From contig JAFCIZ010000003.1 of the NCBI GenBank assembly GCA_017871115.1, forward strand, positions 497,001-561,000: a DNA stretch of 64,000 nt, written 5' to 3'. Both the position numbers and the translations under genes were made by a program. The notes below the pieces were generated by a model. It ran no database searches, had not been told where the DNA came from, and worked only from the letters and a program-made list of their open reading frames with translations. The stretch comes from Cunninghamella blakesleeana. Its lineage: Eukaryota > Mucoromycota > Mucoromycetes > Mucorales > Cunninghamellaceae. Positions 51,956-64,000 of this stretch are shown here, piece by piece (the first letter of the stretch is position 1; every line of letters starts with the position of its first letter).

Positions 51956-53729
51956 TTATAAAAAGAGATACCGTAACTTGTTCAACTGTTGCAGCTTTTG
52001 TTTTGTTGTATCATTGATCGTAGGACATTGGGAAATGTTTAATTCATATAAGCCAGCTTTTACTAATTCCTTGACAATAGGATAAATGCCATCATTTGTA
52101 ATTCTTACACAACCTCTTATATTTAATTTTTCGAGTCCACCAAGACTGTCATTATTATTATTATTATTATCTTGTTGATGATGACGTACCAAGCGTTGTT
52201 GATCCAAGAATTTATATAAAGAAGCATCCGATACTGCAGCACCACAAAAACTAACATCTAAATCTTTTAATTGAGAAAGTGATCCCAAAGTAACCATGGC
52301 TGTATCGCTTAAAGCGCAACAAAAACTAAGAGAGATCTTTTCTAAATAAGGGGCGGCTTTGGTTAATAGTTGGATGGATCTATCCGTTAAAAAGCTACAA
52401 TCCACTAAAGACAAATGCTTTAATTTAGAAAATACCACCATTCCATCTTTACCATCATGATCATCTTTGTCATTGTTATCACTTATGGCGGTCATCCATG
52501 ACAAAAATCCTTGATCTGATATTTTAGTACATCGTTGAAGGTTGATATATTTTAAGGTGTCCTTTGTAAATGTAGCTAAATGTTGCATAGTGATGTCATT
52601 TAAATTTTTACAATAAGATAAACTGATCCACTCTAACCCTTTTCCAATCCCTTGATCAATGTGATGTTGTTTGGCTTCTAAAAATCGATAAATGCCTCCA
52701 TTAGTGATTTTACGACAATTAGATAAGTCTAACTCTATTAATTGAGGGCATTTTTGTCCTAAAAGTTCCAAACTTTTATCAGTTAATAACCAGCATGAAT
52801 TTAAATTTAACCCTTGTAAACGAATCAATGAGGAATTGGTAAAAGTAGAGGATAGTTTGGATGATGGTAACGAGGATGAAAAAATAAATGATGTTGGATT
52901 ATCAGTAGGTGAAGTAGGTGAGGGAGGCTGTGGTTGTTGGTCATAGTCATAATTATAATTATCATTATCTTGTTCCTTATTGATATTCACTAAAGATTGA
53001 AATCCAGTATCAGTTAAATGGAAACATTGTGATAAAGATAAATAACGCATTTGGTGACGTATTAAAGGCATTAAATAAGAGAATCGTTCATCCGTAATTT
53101 GTTTATGAGTAGTAGCTAAATCAATATGGCGTAAGAGTCGATCGTCTGAAAACATAGCTCGCACAGACTTGGTTACACACATAACTTGCATTAAACTTTT
53201 AAAATCTAAATAGTTCATAATTCTTGCTACAATGGATTTATCTAATAAATTAAATATATTCTTTGCTTTTTGGTTCTCTTCTTTTTCTTCTCCTTTTTCC
53301 AATTCATGATGATAAAGTGCAGAAGTATCAGAATGTTTTGACATAGAATAGTCGTGGTAAAACGAATCTTCAGGTGGTGTATTTGGCATAGCCCATAAAG
53401 GTGATGGAGGTGGTAAAAGCGTAGTATCTTCTTCTTCATCAACAGTATTATCATCTTCTTTATTATATCGTTTTATATCAATTTGTTGTAAATGAAGGCC
53501 ATGATTTTGTTTTTGTTGTTGTTGATCAAGTTTATCATTATATCGATTAGCTCTTTCCATTAATGAAGGATCTGACCATACAGCTATACTTGCTCTTCTT
53601 TTTCTTGTTTCCATTTTTCTAATTTGGTTGGCAGCATTAGGTAAAGTTGGATCTTGATCACAAGTTGTACTACAAATAGATTGTGGTTCAATAACATCTT
53701 GCTTTGTTTGACTTTTTTCTGTATAAACG

Positions 53730-53762
<33 letters not shown>

Positions 53763-55199
53763 TTGAATATTTATTATTATTATTATTATTAATATCTATA
53801 TATGTATTAATTACCTGGTATGAGAAACCCTTGCTTTGCATTTTGTAATCTTTTTTCCGTCATTGATTTGATATGAATTCCCATATCTGGGCACATTTCA
53901 CAAATTCTTTGAAGATTATCGCGATTTAATACAAAAAATTCGACTGTCGTCACCGTTTTAATAGTAGCAAATCTAGGTATATTCAAAACCACACTTAATT
54001 CACCAAAATAATCCCCAGGTCCCATATGAGCAAATATACTAGTATCTGTTTCTACTGTTACTGTACCTATTTTTTTTAAATAATAATAATAGTATAAAGG
54101 AATGAATAAACTACTTTTATTTTTCCTTAAGTGATATTTAATTTTTTTAATTTTATGTACCATCAATAATAAAAAACATTTCATCGCCCATATCTCCTTG
54201 ATTGAAAATAAGCGAATTTGGTTCATAAATACGAGGTTGAATAGATAAACAGATTAAATGTAAGAATTCTTCAGAACAACCAAAAAAGAATGGAATCTAA
54301 TATAAAATAAAAAGAATGGGGTATATATATATAAATAAATATATATGTATGGAATAAGTTTTAAAAGGGGGTGTGTGGGGGTGAAAAAAATAAATATATT
54401 ATATTATATTATATTATATATATATATATATATATACCTTGCCAAGTTGATCCCGAATTCCTGTTTTACTAAAATGGACAATATTTTGTTGATAATTTGA
54501 ACTTCTTCTTCTTTCTGAAGAAGTATCACTAAGACCACCAGTTGACGCAGTAGTATTAACAGTAGATGTAGAAGAAGTTGATGATGATGATGATAAGGAA
54601 GTATAATGATCATGACTATTATGATTTAAATGATTTTCTTCTTGTTGATTATTAAAGCTGATTTTATCTTCCGATTTTTTTGTCATTGATAATCGTTCTT
54701 CAGCTTCAAATCTTATAATTTTTTCAACATCAGGATATAAAGGTAATAAAGCATGAACTTGTTCAGAAGTTAAAGCTGCTACAATACATTTTGTACAAGC
54801 TATTACTGTAGCCGTTCGTGGCATAGAATATAAAATACCAATTTCACCAAAACAAGAACCTTGGGGTAATGTAGCAAAAATCCTTTCAAAATCGGCCGAG
54901 CATACTTCTACTTGACCTTTTAGTAAAAAAAACATGGCTTTGGATGGTTCTCCTTGTGTAATAATAATATCATGAGGATTATACATACGTATATTCAAGC
55001 TACATGATAATTTTTGTAAAAATGATTCATTTTTGGTTCGTTGGAATAAGGAATGTTCTCTTAATAAAGCTAATAAATCGGGAGGTATATTTTGTTCATT
55101 AGAAGAGGAAGAAGAGTTTGCGGTTGTTTTATTATTAATATTATTTTGTTGTTGTTGTGGAGATGACGTCCAGCTATGTTTCTTTTCAAGTTCAATCAT
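51956..55199 (-). CDS. Fusion protein: two cyclic-nucleotide-binding domains, F-box and leucine-rich repeats
   Basis: Likely ligand-responsive SCF ubiquitin-ligase adaptor (inferred). Four exons (54438-55199, 54161-54296, 53815-54066, 51956-53718) join in frame to 970 residues. CNBD1 spans about 47-165 with the phosphate-binding cassette FGEIGILYSMPRTATVIA, close to PKA-R. CNBD2 spans about 257-375 with YFGELSVVLNIPRFATIKT, which keeps the Arg but is less canonical. The F-box is about 540-585 (FNLLDKSIVARIMNYLDFKS). About 590-970 are amino-acid LRRs of the Fbl/Grr1 kind (LIELDLSNCRKITNGGIYRF, LKHLSLVDCSFLTDRSIQLL). The 1763-nt last exon codes linker, F-box and LRRs, so domain fusion depends on one intron (53719-53814, GTAATT...ACAG) that keeps phase 1. 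Whether either CNBD binds cAMP is unknown. Confidence 0.85.
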
Positions 55200-55471
55200 A
55201 GTTTTCTTTTGAATGGATTTAATTAAAATATAACAAAATAAATAGTAAATTAATGGTTGTTACTTCTTTGTATTGTTGTTATTGTTGCTGTTAAAATGAT
55301 GGTATTATGTTAAATAATTTTATTATTATTATAAAAAAGTAGAATGGGGAAAAGTAAAAAAAAAAAAAATGTATATTCAGAAGAAAGAAAGAAAAAGAAA
55401 ATTTTTTTTTCTTGAAAATGGAAAAAAAGAATCATGCTTTTTTAAGTTTTCGATTTAACTTCCGATTTTTT

Positions 55472-55667
55472 CTATAGCATACTGTTAGTATTTGCTATCT
55501 CCCCCATAGCACCAAAATTTTTTGCTGTGGGTGATTTTAACAAGACGTTTTCAACACCAGCTGATTTAGGTCGATAAGTATCAACAGCTTCAATATCAAC
55601 TAATTTAACAAAAAAAAAATATGTATGTTGATTTAATTATTATTATGGCTTGTTTATTTTCACACCC

Positions 55668-55702
<35 letters not shown>

Positions 55703-57781
55703 AGTATATTCTATTTACCTTTATATAATTTTTCATCACAATGATAAGCTGTAGGTGTTAATTCAATCAATGTATGTAATGGAACTCTAGCATAAGGAAG
55801 TTGATCATAGTTCAGATTCATAAAATAAGCATACAAGCATCTTATGGTGGCTTGATGAGCAATTATAAGTATTCTTTCATGCTGTTCTAATTCCATGATC
55901 ACAGGTTCTAATCTTAAAACTAAATCCCGATAACTCTAAAATAAACAAAAAAAAAAAAATGACATTTATAAACACAATTATGATGTGAATTTTTTTTTAT
56001 GGTTACTCTTATTTTTTATAGTTGCTTTTTTTTTTATAGTTGCTTTTTTTTAAAAAAACTGCTTTTTTTTTAAAGCCGCTTTTTTTATAGCTGCCTTTTT
56101 TATTATTACTATTTATCGTATGAAAAATTAATATATATCTACTTACTTCTCCACCACGATATCTATAATTAAATTTATCCTCATCTCTTTTTAAAAAATC
56201 ATCAGGATATTTTTCCTATCAAAAATAATGGATCATGTCAAAATTATATATATCGTATCATATTATTATTATTATTATATATTTACAGCAATTTCATCAT
56301 AAGTCATTCCATCACAAACACCCGTGTCTAATTCATCTAAAGCTTTCCATTGTTTTTTAGGAAATTTCAAATTACTTGCTGTTTGAATGGTTCTTTTTAA
56401 AGTAGAGGTCCATACTGTCAGCGGGAGTTCATTGCCAACATGCTTTTCTATTAAATCAGGTAATTTTTTTGCATATAATTGTCCTCTAGGTGATAAATCC
56501 GCATTGCCTCCAATTTTGTCCTCTACATTAAAGACTGATTCTCCATGCTATGATGTGGTGTGTAAATATAATAATCTAATTTTAGATTCACTATACATAT
56601 ATATATATTTGTATCATTTTTATCACCTTTTTTTTTTTTATTTTATTATATATATATATATATATATATTTACCCGACTTAACCAAATCTGTTTCTTTTT
56701 AATATTTAAATTCATAAGATAATAAACAATCCGACTCTCTAAATAACCATGGACTAAGTTGATAACGTATTGATTTCCAGCATTGATTAATTTGATAAAG
56801 GTATAATGGTTAGCTTCTTCATTGTTATCATCCAAGGATTCATAAATAGGTTGATATTTAGTTTCTATTTTTTGTATATATTGATCAATGGCTTGTTCTC
56901 GTTCTTTTTCTTCATATTTTTTTATAGAATGTTGATGATTGTTATTATTGTTGTCATTGTTGGTAATGATAGTATTAAATAATTTGACATCCCGAATATT
57001 TTGACGAATTAATGATTCATCATCACATAAAGATTCAATAAATAAGACTTGGATATTGTTGGTGATTAAGGTATCATATAAATATTTTCGTTTATAACTG
57101 GTGAGATTGGCACCATCATATATCGCAACTCTATCTCCTAATACTCCTCCCCCTCCTTGACTATTACCATTTGTAAGATCATGTTGATGATTAATCCATT
57201 GAATTAAATCATTTAGTACTTGGTCAATTGTTTGATGAGCGAGCGTTGCTGATGTTTCTATTTTATGTTTGTTGTTATTTTGAATATTCAAAAATTCATA
57301 TGATGTATTATTAGATCCATGCATTTTATCATAGTATTCCACTTCATCAAAAACTTTTGTATGAATGCCTAGCCATTGAAGATATCTTGATACTTTGTAT
57401 ATATATAATAGATATAAAAATAAAAATATGCATGATTAGTTATGTAATAATACCTTTTATGTATTTATTTATATCTTTTTTATTATTATTTACTTTTATA
57501 TGAAATAAAGGTTTTCCCTCTTGCTGGTAGTCCACAGAGCTATTAAGATATAAAATAATAATAATAGATGTAATATATATTAATAAAAACACGTTTTCTT
57601 ATTATATATATATTGATAGCTGTTTATGTTTAAAATGTGTAACTTACTATACATGCCAATTTTATGTCTAAAGAAAAAAAATATACAATTATGTTATTAA
57701 ACGATTGATATAATCCATCTATTTACTATTTATATTTGTATGTATATAATTATTATAATAATAATACTTACTAGCCGCCAT
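55472..57781 (-). CDS. PFKFB: 6-phosphofructo-2-kinase / fructose-2,6-bisphosphatase
   Basis: Bifunctional cytosolic enzyme setting fructose-2,6-bisphosphate, the switch between glycolysis and gluconeogenesis. Eight exons (57772-57781, 57648-57667, 57494-57539, 56674-57392, 56287-56547, 56147-56215, 55719-55935, 55472-55599) join in frame to 489 residues. The first two exons are 10 and 20 nt. Kinase half: P-loop [12 protein letters not shown] (about 12-23), [16 protein letters not shown], and [20 protein letters not shown]. Phosphatase half: SRHGES with catalytic His266, [29 protein letters not shown], and [13 protein letters not shown] (second His about 402). All catalytic blocks of both halves are visible, so both activities are likely. 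The kinase half has an Asn-rich insert (about 180-195). Confidence 0.93.
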
Positions 57782-59066
57782 GATAAATATAAAAACGTTT
57801 AAATAGAAAGTAACGTTTAAAATAAATGATAGACAGGTTGTATCGAATCAAGACAGAAAAAAAAGCGTTCAAGGGAAGAAAAAAAAAAAAAAAAAAAAAA
57901 AAGATGGGTGAAAGAGAAAGAGAGAAATCAGAGCAAAAGAAAAAAAAAAGCCTATGATTTTTTTAAATTTGGTTTCCGCCGGTTTTTTTTTGTGCGAAGG
58001 GTTATTTCGCCTTCCCCCAAAAAAAAAATGACAAATCTTTATATTTTAAAAATAAAGTTCAATCAATCAAAAAATAAAAAATAAAGATGGTCATTTATTT
58101 ATATATTATTTTTAAGTATAGATAAAAGATTGATAGTTTAATGAATATAAATATATATGTATATATATATTATATATAAAGAAGGTAATTACCTCTCGAC
58201 CTTATTAAAAATTTTATTTTTAGCATGAATGCATAGAATATTACTCATTTTTTTACACCTGCCGAAAGATCGGATTTTAAAAGCTTTTACTTATATTTTG
58301 AGTAAAGAGAGAGGTTCTTTTTAAAATATATGTGCACATAATATCCTTTATAAAATAACAAATAAATTTTCCTATTAAGTTCTTTTTTTATCATACACGC
58401 TAGATTAAAATAAATATCTTTTTTTTTTTTTTTCAGGTGTAGAACAACACTGTTACCCAAGAATGTAAGGATCACCTGAGGTCAGTCAAAAAAAAAAAAA
58501 AAATACCTCATAGTATAATGAAGAGAATAATTTTCAAAATATTATCAACTTTTATTTATTAACTTTGCAAAAATAAATTCTTATTTCTGTTTTTATCTTT
58601 GATTGTATGTATATATGTATATAGACTTCATATTGTTTTATTGAAAAAAGTATGAAAAGAGAGGGAAAAAAAGTACCGGATTTTGAAATTTAAAATTTTA
58701 TTTCAAAACGAAAAGCTTTTTCTATTTTTTTTTTTTTAAAAAAAACAACTCTTTCTTCCCATTATATCTAAACATTATCGTAAACAATTGTTTATTTATT
58801 TTTTTAATATTATCGTCATAAATAGGTGTTTATTTTTTTTATATAAATATATTAAATTAAAAAAATATTAATTAAAAGAAACTAAAAAAGAAGAGCAGTA
58901 ATAATCATCATAACCATATATATATGAATAAAAAAAAAAGGTTACTCAATAAATTATAGATTATATATAAATTGTTATTATTATACTTTTTATATATAAT
59001 AAAAAAAAATATGGTACAGTTATTTTTTTTAAAAAAAAACGAAAAAAAAGAAAGTATTGGAATATA
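57782..59066. other. Intergenic region
   Basis: Promoter of the bifunctional enzyme on the left, including poly-A (57879-57902), and 3' UTR of the zinc-cluster gene on the right. A short GC-richer patch at about 58434-58487 contains GGATCACCTGAGGTCAG and a six-base inverted pair CAGGTG/CACCTG. No gene assigned. Confidence 0.45.
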
Positions 59067-60380
59067 TTAATTTTTATGAAGTTTTGGACGACCTCGAGGT
59101 TTATGCATAACGTCTTTACAACCCGTTTTACCAGTACTAATACATCTTCTACAAGGACGCATATTATCACATCGAAGATGAGACCGTTTACAATGATTGC
59201 AAGCTTTATCAACGTTACGACCCTTTTTCATTGGAGGAGGAGGAGGAGGAGGTAGTGGATTGGATAGTGATGATGATGATGATTGTTGCTGTACAGTATT
59301 ATCACCATGTGAGTTATTGTTATTATTTAATGAAGATGAGGTCGAATAATTTTGATAGGAATGTTGATGGTGTTGTTCATGATTAGAAAATGGATCATTT
59401 ACTTGATCAACTTTGATTGGGTTACTACTATCTTCATGATCAGTTAAAGTTTGTCTTGATAAGAAATGGGATAATGCTTCAGAATTGATTAAATTGGTAT
59501 TATGATGATGATGATGAATGGATGGGGAATATAGTTGTGGGTCTAATGAATGATGATGATGGTATTGATTTAATTTATTTAATGAATGTGGTTCACTTTC
59601 TCTTCTTTTTAATTCTTTACGCTTCATAGATTTTGTAGTTTTATTAGTAGGAGTAATATTAGAAGATGAGTGATAGAGGGTTGGCATGGACTTTTTACGA
59701 TGCATTGATTGTGGATGTGAATGGGGATGATGATAATGAAGGTTTAAACCTTGATTTGGAACAAAATAAGAAGATGGATCATGGTGGTGATGGTGATGAA
59801 TAGATGGATTACTCTTACGAGATTTTAATCGATTATTATTACTACCTTTTTTAATGGATGATTTATTAGAACGTTGTTGTTGTTTTGAATGATTTAATGA
59901 AAGAATGGGGGTAGATAAAGAGGTAGATAAACCGAATGATGGATTTGGATTGGATGTAGTATAATTGGAAGTTAAGGGGTCCCGCCAACCATGGATAGGA
60001 TCTTGGGAGGATGGATATAATAACCAACTTTGGGAAGATGCGGTAGTATCACTATCGGAAAATTCATCCATACTTTCATTGGAATCATATGATCCTCTTT
60101 GTTGGATCATAAAGCTGGACGATGATGTATAAGGGGTAGAGGGCATACCTGAATTATTGGTAGATGGAGTTGCTGGTGATAATTCTCCCATTAATGGTCG
60201 ATTTTCCATATGGTTTCTTGCTGCCGTTGAGGGTGAAGATGATGAAAAGGTTAATGATTGTTGTTGCAAATTTGTATTATGTTTCATAGCATCTGTTTCC
60301 GTAACAAATGAATTCACATCCTATCCATATTAAATAAAAATAAAAATGAATATTATTATTAGTACATGATAAAAATAATA

Positions 60381-60431
<51 letters not shown>

Positions 60432-61076
60432 GGATATTACATTTAAATTAACATAAGGTAAATGGCTTAAATTGAAATTGGTATCTGTAGAATCATTGCT
60501 ATCAGTCACAGGCATATACATATCAAGATTATCCAACATCCAATTATTTGCTTTGGCATCAAATAAATCAAGATTAGTAGTAGGTGTTGCATTGAAATCA
60601 AAAGAATGTTTATTAGTAGAAAGGTCCGTATTCGTATTCGTAGCAGTATTTGTAGAACTAATACCAGTAGCAGCATTCATAAATTTCTGTGAATTATTAT
60701 TAGGGATGGAATTTTGTTGAAGGTACTGAAGATAAGAAGGAGTAGAGGACGGGTTGGTAGCTTGATGATTCATATATAAATCTTCTAAACTTGGGTTTAA
60801 ATTGGCATAATTCATTGAAAAATCATTATTATCACTATTATTTGCATTATTAGTTTCATCACCAGTACTACCAAGAAAATTAGGCATAGAATTAGACGAT
60901 GATAATGATGATTGTTGTTGCTGTTGTTTATCTAATGGATGACAGGGTGAATAAAAGGATGAATACATTAACATATCTTGATTGGATGAAAGGTCATAAT
61001 TTAATAAATCAGTGGATTCTAAAAATGAATGATTGTCATGGGTATTAGTAGTAGCAGTGGCGGTGCTGGTATCCAT
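59067..61076 (-). CDS. Zn2Cys6 transcription factor with C-terminal zinc cluster and AT-hook
   Basis: Putative DNA-binding regulator. Two exons (60441-61076 and 59067-60320) join at a phase-0 intron to 629 residues. The zinc cluster sits at about 588-616: ACNHCKRSHLRCDNMRPCRR then CISTGKTGC, i.e. C-x2-C-x6-C-x5-C-x2-C-x7-C. Its spacing and CDNMRPC resemble Ert1/Rds2-type gluconeogenic regulators, but no PAS-like domain is seen. An AT-hook-like KPRGRPKLHK immediately follows and ends the protein. The first 580 residues are Asn/Ser/His-rich and disordered. Most fungal Zn2Cys6 proteins carry the cluster near the N-terminus, so the position is unusual. The start is the first ATG of the open frame, preceded by an in-frame stop. 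Confidence 0.85.
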
Positions 61077-63058
61077 ATTTTGTATATTTATATTGAAAGA
61101 AATAATAAAGAAAAATGTAAATGATTAAAAACCCCAATTAGGAAAATTATTTTAACAAGTGGGAGATGATGGGGGAGGGGGAAAATATATATATTTATTA
61201 AATGAATGGAAATAAAAATGAGTGTAAATAAATTGTTAAAAAAAAAAAATGAATGGAGAGAAAGAGAGAGAAAAATGACCAAGTTAAATAAATAAAATAA
61301 ATATATATATATATATAAAAACGAAAAAACAAAAAAAGAAGAAGAAAAGAAAGAAAAAGAAAAAGAAATCAAATGCCAAGTTAAAGTTTTTTTAAAGAAT
61401 GGCAAAATAACAATAGTAACTAGCGGTGAAAGAAATCAAAGCATTCTTTATCAGTTTTTTTTTTTTTTTTTCTTATAATATTTGAATATCTTAAAAAAAA
61501 AAGAATTTTGTTTTCATCTTAATATATAATAAGTCTATTATTATTATTAGTATTAGTATTAAATATATTGTTAGTATAAAAAACAGTATATATATATATA
61601 GATATAGATAAATACATATATGTAGGTATAAAGAGATAGATAATGCTATATATCTGTATAATTCATTTATTTATTTTTTAAAATTAAAACAAACAAAAGC
61701 TATTATAGTTACCAAATAAAGATGATTTTAAATAAGCGAAAAAAATCTTTGAATAACGGCCATCTTTTTTAATACATAATATTAAATAATAATGAATACT
61801 ATTTGATCAAACGTCAAAGAAAAAAAAAAAATAGAAAATGCCAAATAAAAAAAAATGCATAACTCGTTCAATCATAAATATACCTGAGCCCTTTTTCTTT
61901 TTTTTTTTAAGTCTTAAACGTTAAAGATATATATTATAATTATTATTATTTAAATATATATATATATATATATATGTACATTATTACTTATATATATTTA
62001 AGCAATTTATTTGTTGTTTAAATAAATAAATAAAGATTTAATCTTTATTTTTTTTTTTTTTACTTTTATAAAAATGAATATTTTCAAGGATTAAAGGCCA
62101 TTATGAAAACAAGTAGGTAAAAATGAATAGTAAAAGACCATTTTCATTTTTCAATGAATGATTGCTATATACTTCAAGCCACAATCATAAAAGGTAACTC
62201 TTGGAAGAATAAATCCAAGAAATGGCATCAACAATATTTATTACATCACTTTTCTTCTTTTTTTTGGGGATTGAAAGATCAAAGGAATTTCAATATGAAC
62301 TATACAAGTAATATCTTAGTATATTATATTATTAAAAAAAATAGTTCATTTTTTATTATATTAGATCCATAAAACAATACACTATATTATTATTAATAGT
62401 ATTAGTATTAGCATTAGCATTAGCATTATCATTCTTTTATATATAAAATGAAAAGGTTATGATACTATTATAGTTCTACATAGCATTTTATTTTATTTTT
62501 ATTTTTTAAAAAAATAAAAAAAGGATCGTCCCTTTAGTTAGTTTAAAAAAAAGGGGATATTTTAATGACTACGGATAGATCGTATGTATATATATAATCA
62601 TAATTCCTTCTTATTCAACTAAAAAAAAAAAAAGGCTTTACCTTTTTGTTTTTTAAAGAAAAAGAACAAAGAAAAAAAAATGACATTACTAATGACAATC
62701 ACTGTTGTAATAATAACAACGATCCCTTTATTTTTTTGATTTTCATTCTATATTAAATAACTTTATATCATCATCCTATTCACCATTACATTCTTTTTTT
62801 ATATATACTAAATTCTAATTGTTTACATAAAAATTCAATGTAAATCAAATGATCATTCAATTATGTAAAAGAGAAGAAAACAAATATTTGATTTTATAAA
62901 CGATTCGTATTTTATTCTATATTTTTATAATGAAAACTTGATGATCTCCTGAAAAAGTAACTTTAATTTTTAAGAATATAAATATATTTGTTCATATATA
63001 CTTGTGAAATTTAATACATGATATATATTATTACAAAGTATTGTTAATGTTATTAATA

Positions 63059-63091
<33 letters not shown>

Positions 63092-63299
63092 ATATATATA
63101 AATCAATGATCTTATATTTCTATTGTCAAAAGTCATATTATTTCCAATTAAAGTAATAATGTCATGTCAGTTGAAAAGCCTAGAGAGAGGACCAAAGAAT
63201 ATTTTAGACCCAGCCTAGTAATTTTTTTTTTTTTGTTTGTTCCTCAAAGTTTTTTTTTTTCTTCTTCTCTCTATACTACGGTTTTATTTTATATTAATA
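61077..63299. other. Divergent intergenic region
   Basis: 2.2 kb between divergent genes. AT-rich with (AT)n runs (60381-60418 in the neighbouring intron, 61955-61976) and (CATATA)n near 63058-63085. A 72-codon frame at 62154-62372 shows no family features. The final 100 bp are the pyrimidine-rich promoter of the NDUFAF6 gene. Confidence 0.4.
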
Positions 63300-63729
63300 A
63301 TGAATAGATTAAATAAACAAAAAGTGAATATATTGTTATCACAAAAACGTTGGTACACTTCACCTAATTTAAAAACGGCACATAAATATTGTCATGATTC
63401 AGTAAGGTATGAATAAAAGAAGATGAAATATTAATAATAATACTAATAGAGTTGACATTTAACCATTTCTTTTTGTTATATATACACATATTATAAAAGA
63501 CTAGGTGATTATGAAGGTTATTTATGTATATCATTTTTTCCTCGCCATTTACGTGAAACCCAATATGCCATCCGTGCGTTTAATGTAGAAATAGCCTCTA
63601 TTCGCGAAAATGTATCAAAACCAGAAATTGGTAAGATGCGTATGCAGTTTTGGAAGGATACTATTGATAAAGTTTATAGTGTAAGTGAAATAAGGATTAT
63701 GCTTATTTGATAAAAACCAGAAAAGAAAG

Positions 63730-63771
<42 letters not shown>

Positions 63772-64000
63772 TTAGGGAAAAGCACCAGAACAACCTATTG
63801 CTTTAGCACTTCAAGAAGCTTTGGAAAAATCAAATTTATCATCCATGTGGTTTAAACGTATTATTACTGAAAGAGTAAGTGGTTTATTAAAAAAAAAAAA
63901 AAGAAAAAGGGAAATGGACCCTATTTTATGCATTTATAACAACTAAAAAACTCCATTTTAAAATTTAATTTTATAAGACAGCCAATTTAGATGATCATCC
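63300..64000 (+). CDS. NDUFAF6: NDUFAF6-like complex I assembly factor (5' part, cut by window end)
   Basis: Mitochondrial assembly factor for respiratory complex I, a non-catalytic relative of squalene/phytoene synthases. Four exons are visible: 63300-63406, 63500-63680, 63776-63874 and 63978 to the window edge; about 136 residues. The N-terminus is basic and Ser/Tyr-containing (QKVNILLSQKRWYTSPNLKT), a plausible mitochondrial targeting peptide. Family blocks: DYEGYLCISFFPRHLRETQY, AIRAFNVEIASIRENVSKPE, IGKMRMQFWKDTIDKVYSGK, APEQPIALALQEALEKSNLS, and TANLDDHP after the last acceptor. The rest lies beyond 64000. Presence implies that the organism has complex I. Confidence 0.93.

Noticed and set aside
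62154..62372. 72-codon plus-strand frame upstream of NDUFAF6
   Set aside because: Starts with an ATG but contains random-looking Ile/Asn/Lys content and ends in AT repeats; no family similarity seen.

Overview
The window is nuclear DNA of a fungus, most likely a Mucorales-type member of the Mucoromycota. The DNA is very AT-rich. Genes carry many short GT-AG introns, including exons of only 10-22 nt. Proteins are full of poly-Gln, poly-Asn, His and Ser runs. ATP-citrate lyase is one long polypeptide, whereas ascomycetes split it in two. I reconstructed 19 protein genes by joining reading frames across splice sites, plus one decayed gene copy. All splice positions are hand predictions from frame continuity and GT/AG signals. 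No tRNA, rRNA, CRISPR array or intact transposon was recognised.

Layout. 0-7 kb: ribosomal protein eL32 (+); an FHA-RING ubiquitin ligase like Dma1 (-); a decayed relic of lunapark lying directly downstream of the intact lunapark ER-junction gene (-); a 95-residue unknown protein (-). 7-18 kb: a WD40 protein of the WDTC1/DCAF type with a huge acidic insert (+); a Ymc1-type mitochondrial carrier (-); a Rho-type GEF with two C-terminal similar modules (-). 19-23 kb: a phytanoyl-CoA-dioxygenase-like Fe/2OG enzyme (+) and a secreted thaumatin-like protein (+). 24-39 kb: a Rom2-type Rho1 GEF (-), a choline/ethanolamine phosphotransferase (-) and ATP-citrate lyase (-). 40-51 kb: a four-finger C2H2 factor (-), a 4.8 kb gene-free stretch with coding-like debris, a UBA protein with a possible UMA domain (+), and a TLC-domain membrane protein (+). 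52-64 kb: a cyclic-nucleotide-binding x2 / F-box / LRR fusion (-), 6-phosphofructo-2-kinase/fructose-2,6-bisphosphatase (-), a Zn2Cys6 factor with its zinc cluster at the very C-terminus (-), and the 5' part of the complex I assembly factor NDUFAF6 (+), cut by the window end.

These are independent eukaryotic genes, not operons. Themes recur: Rho/cell-wall signalling (two GEFs), ER membrane shape and phospholipid synthesis (lunapark, phosphotransferase, TLC protein), acetyl-CoA and glycolytic control (ATP-citrate lyase, PFK-2/FBPase-2), and ubiquitin ligase adaptors (FHA-RING, WD40, F-box). The most unusual items are the CNBD-CNBD-F-box-LRR fusion, the lunapark relic, the two-module GEF, the possible fungal UBAP1-like protein and the duplicated zinc-finger pair. 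I saw no convincing evidence of a wholly new multi-gene system.
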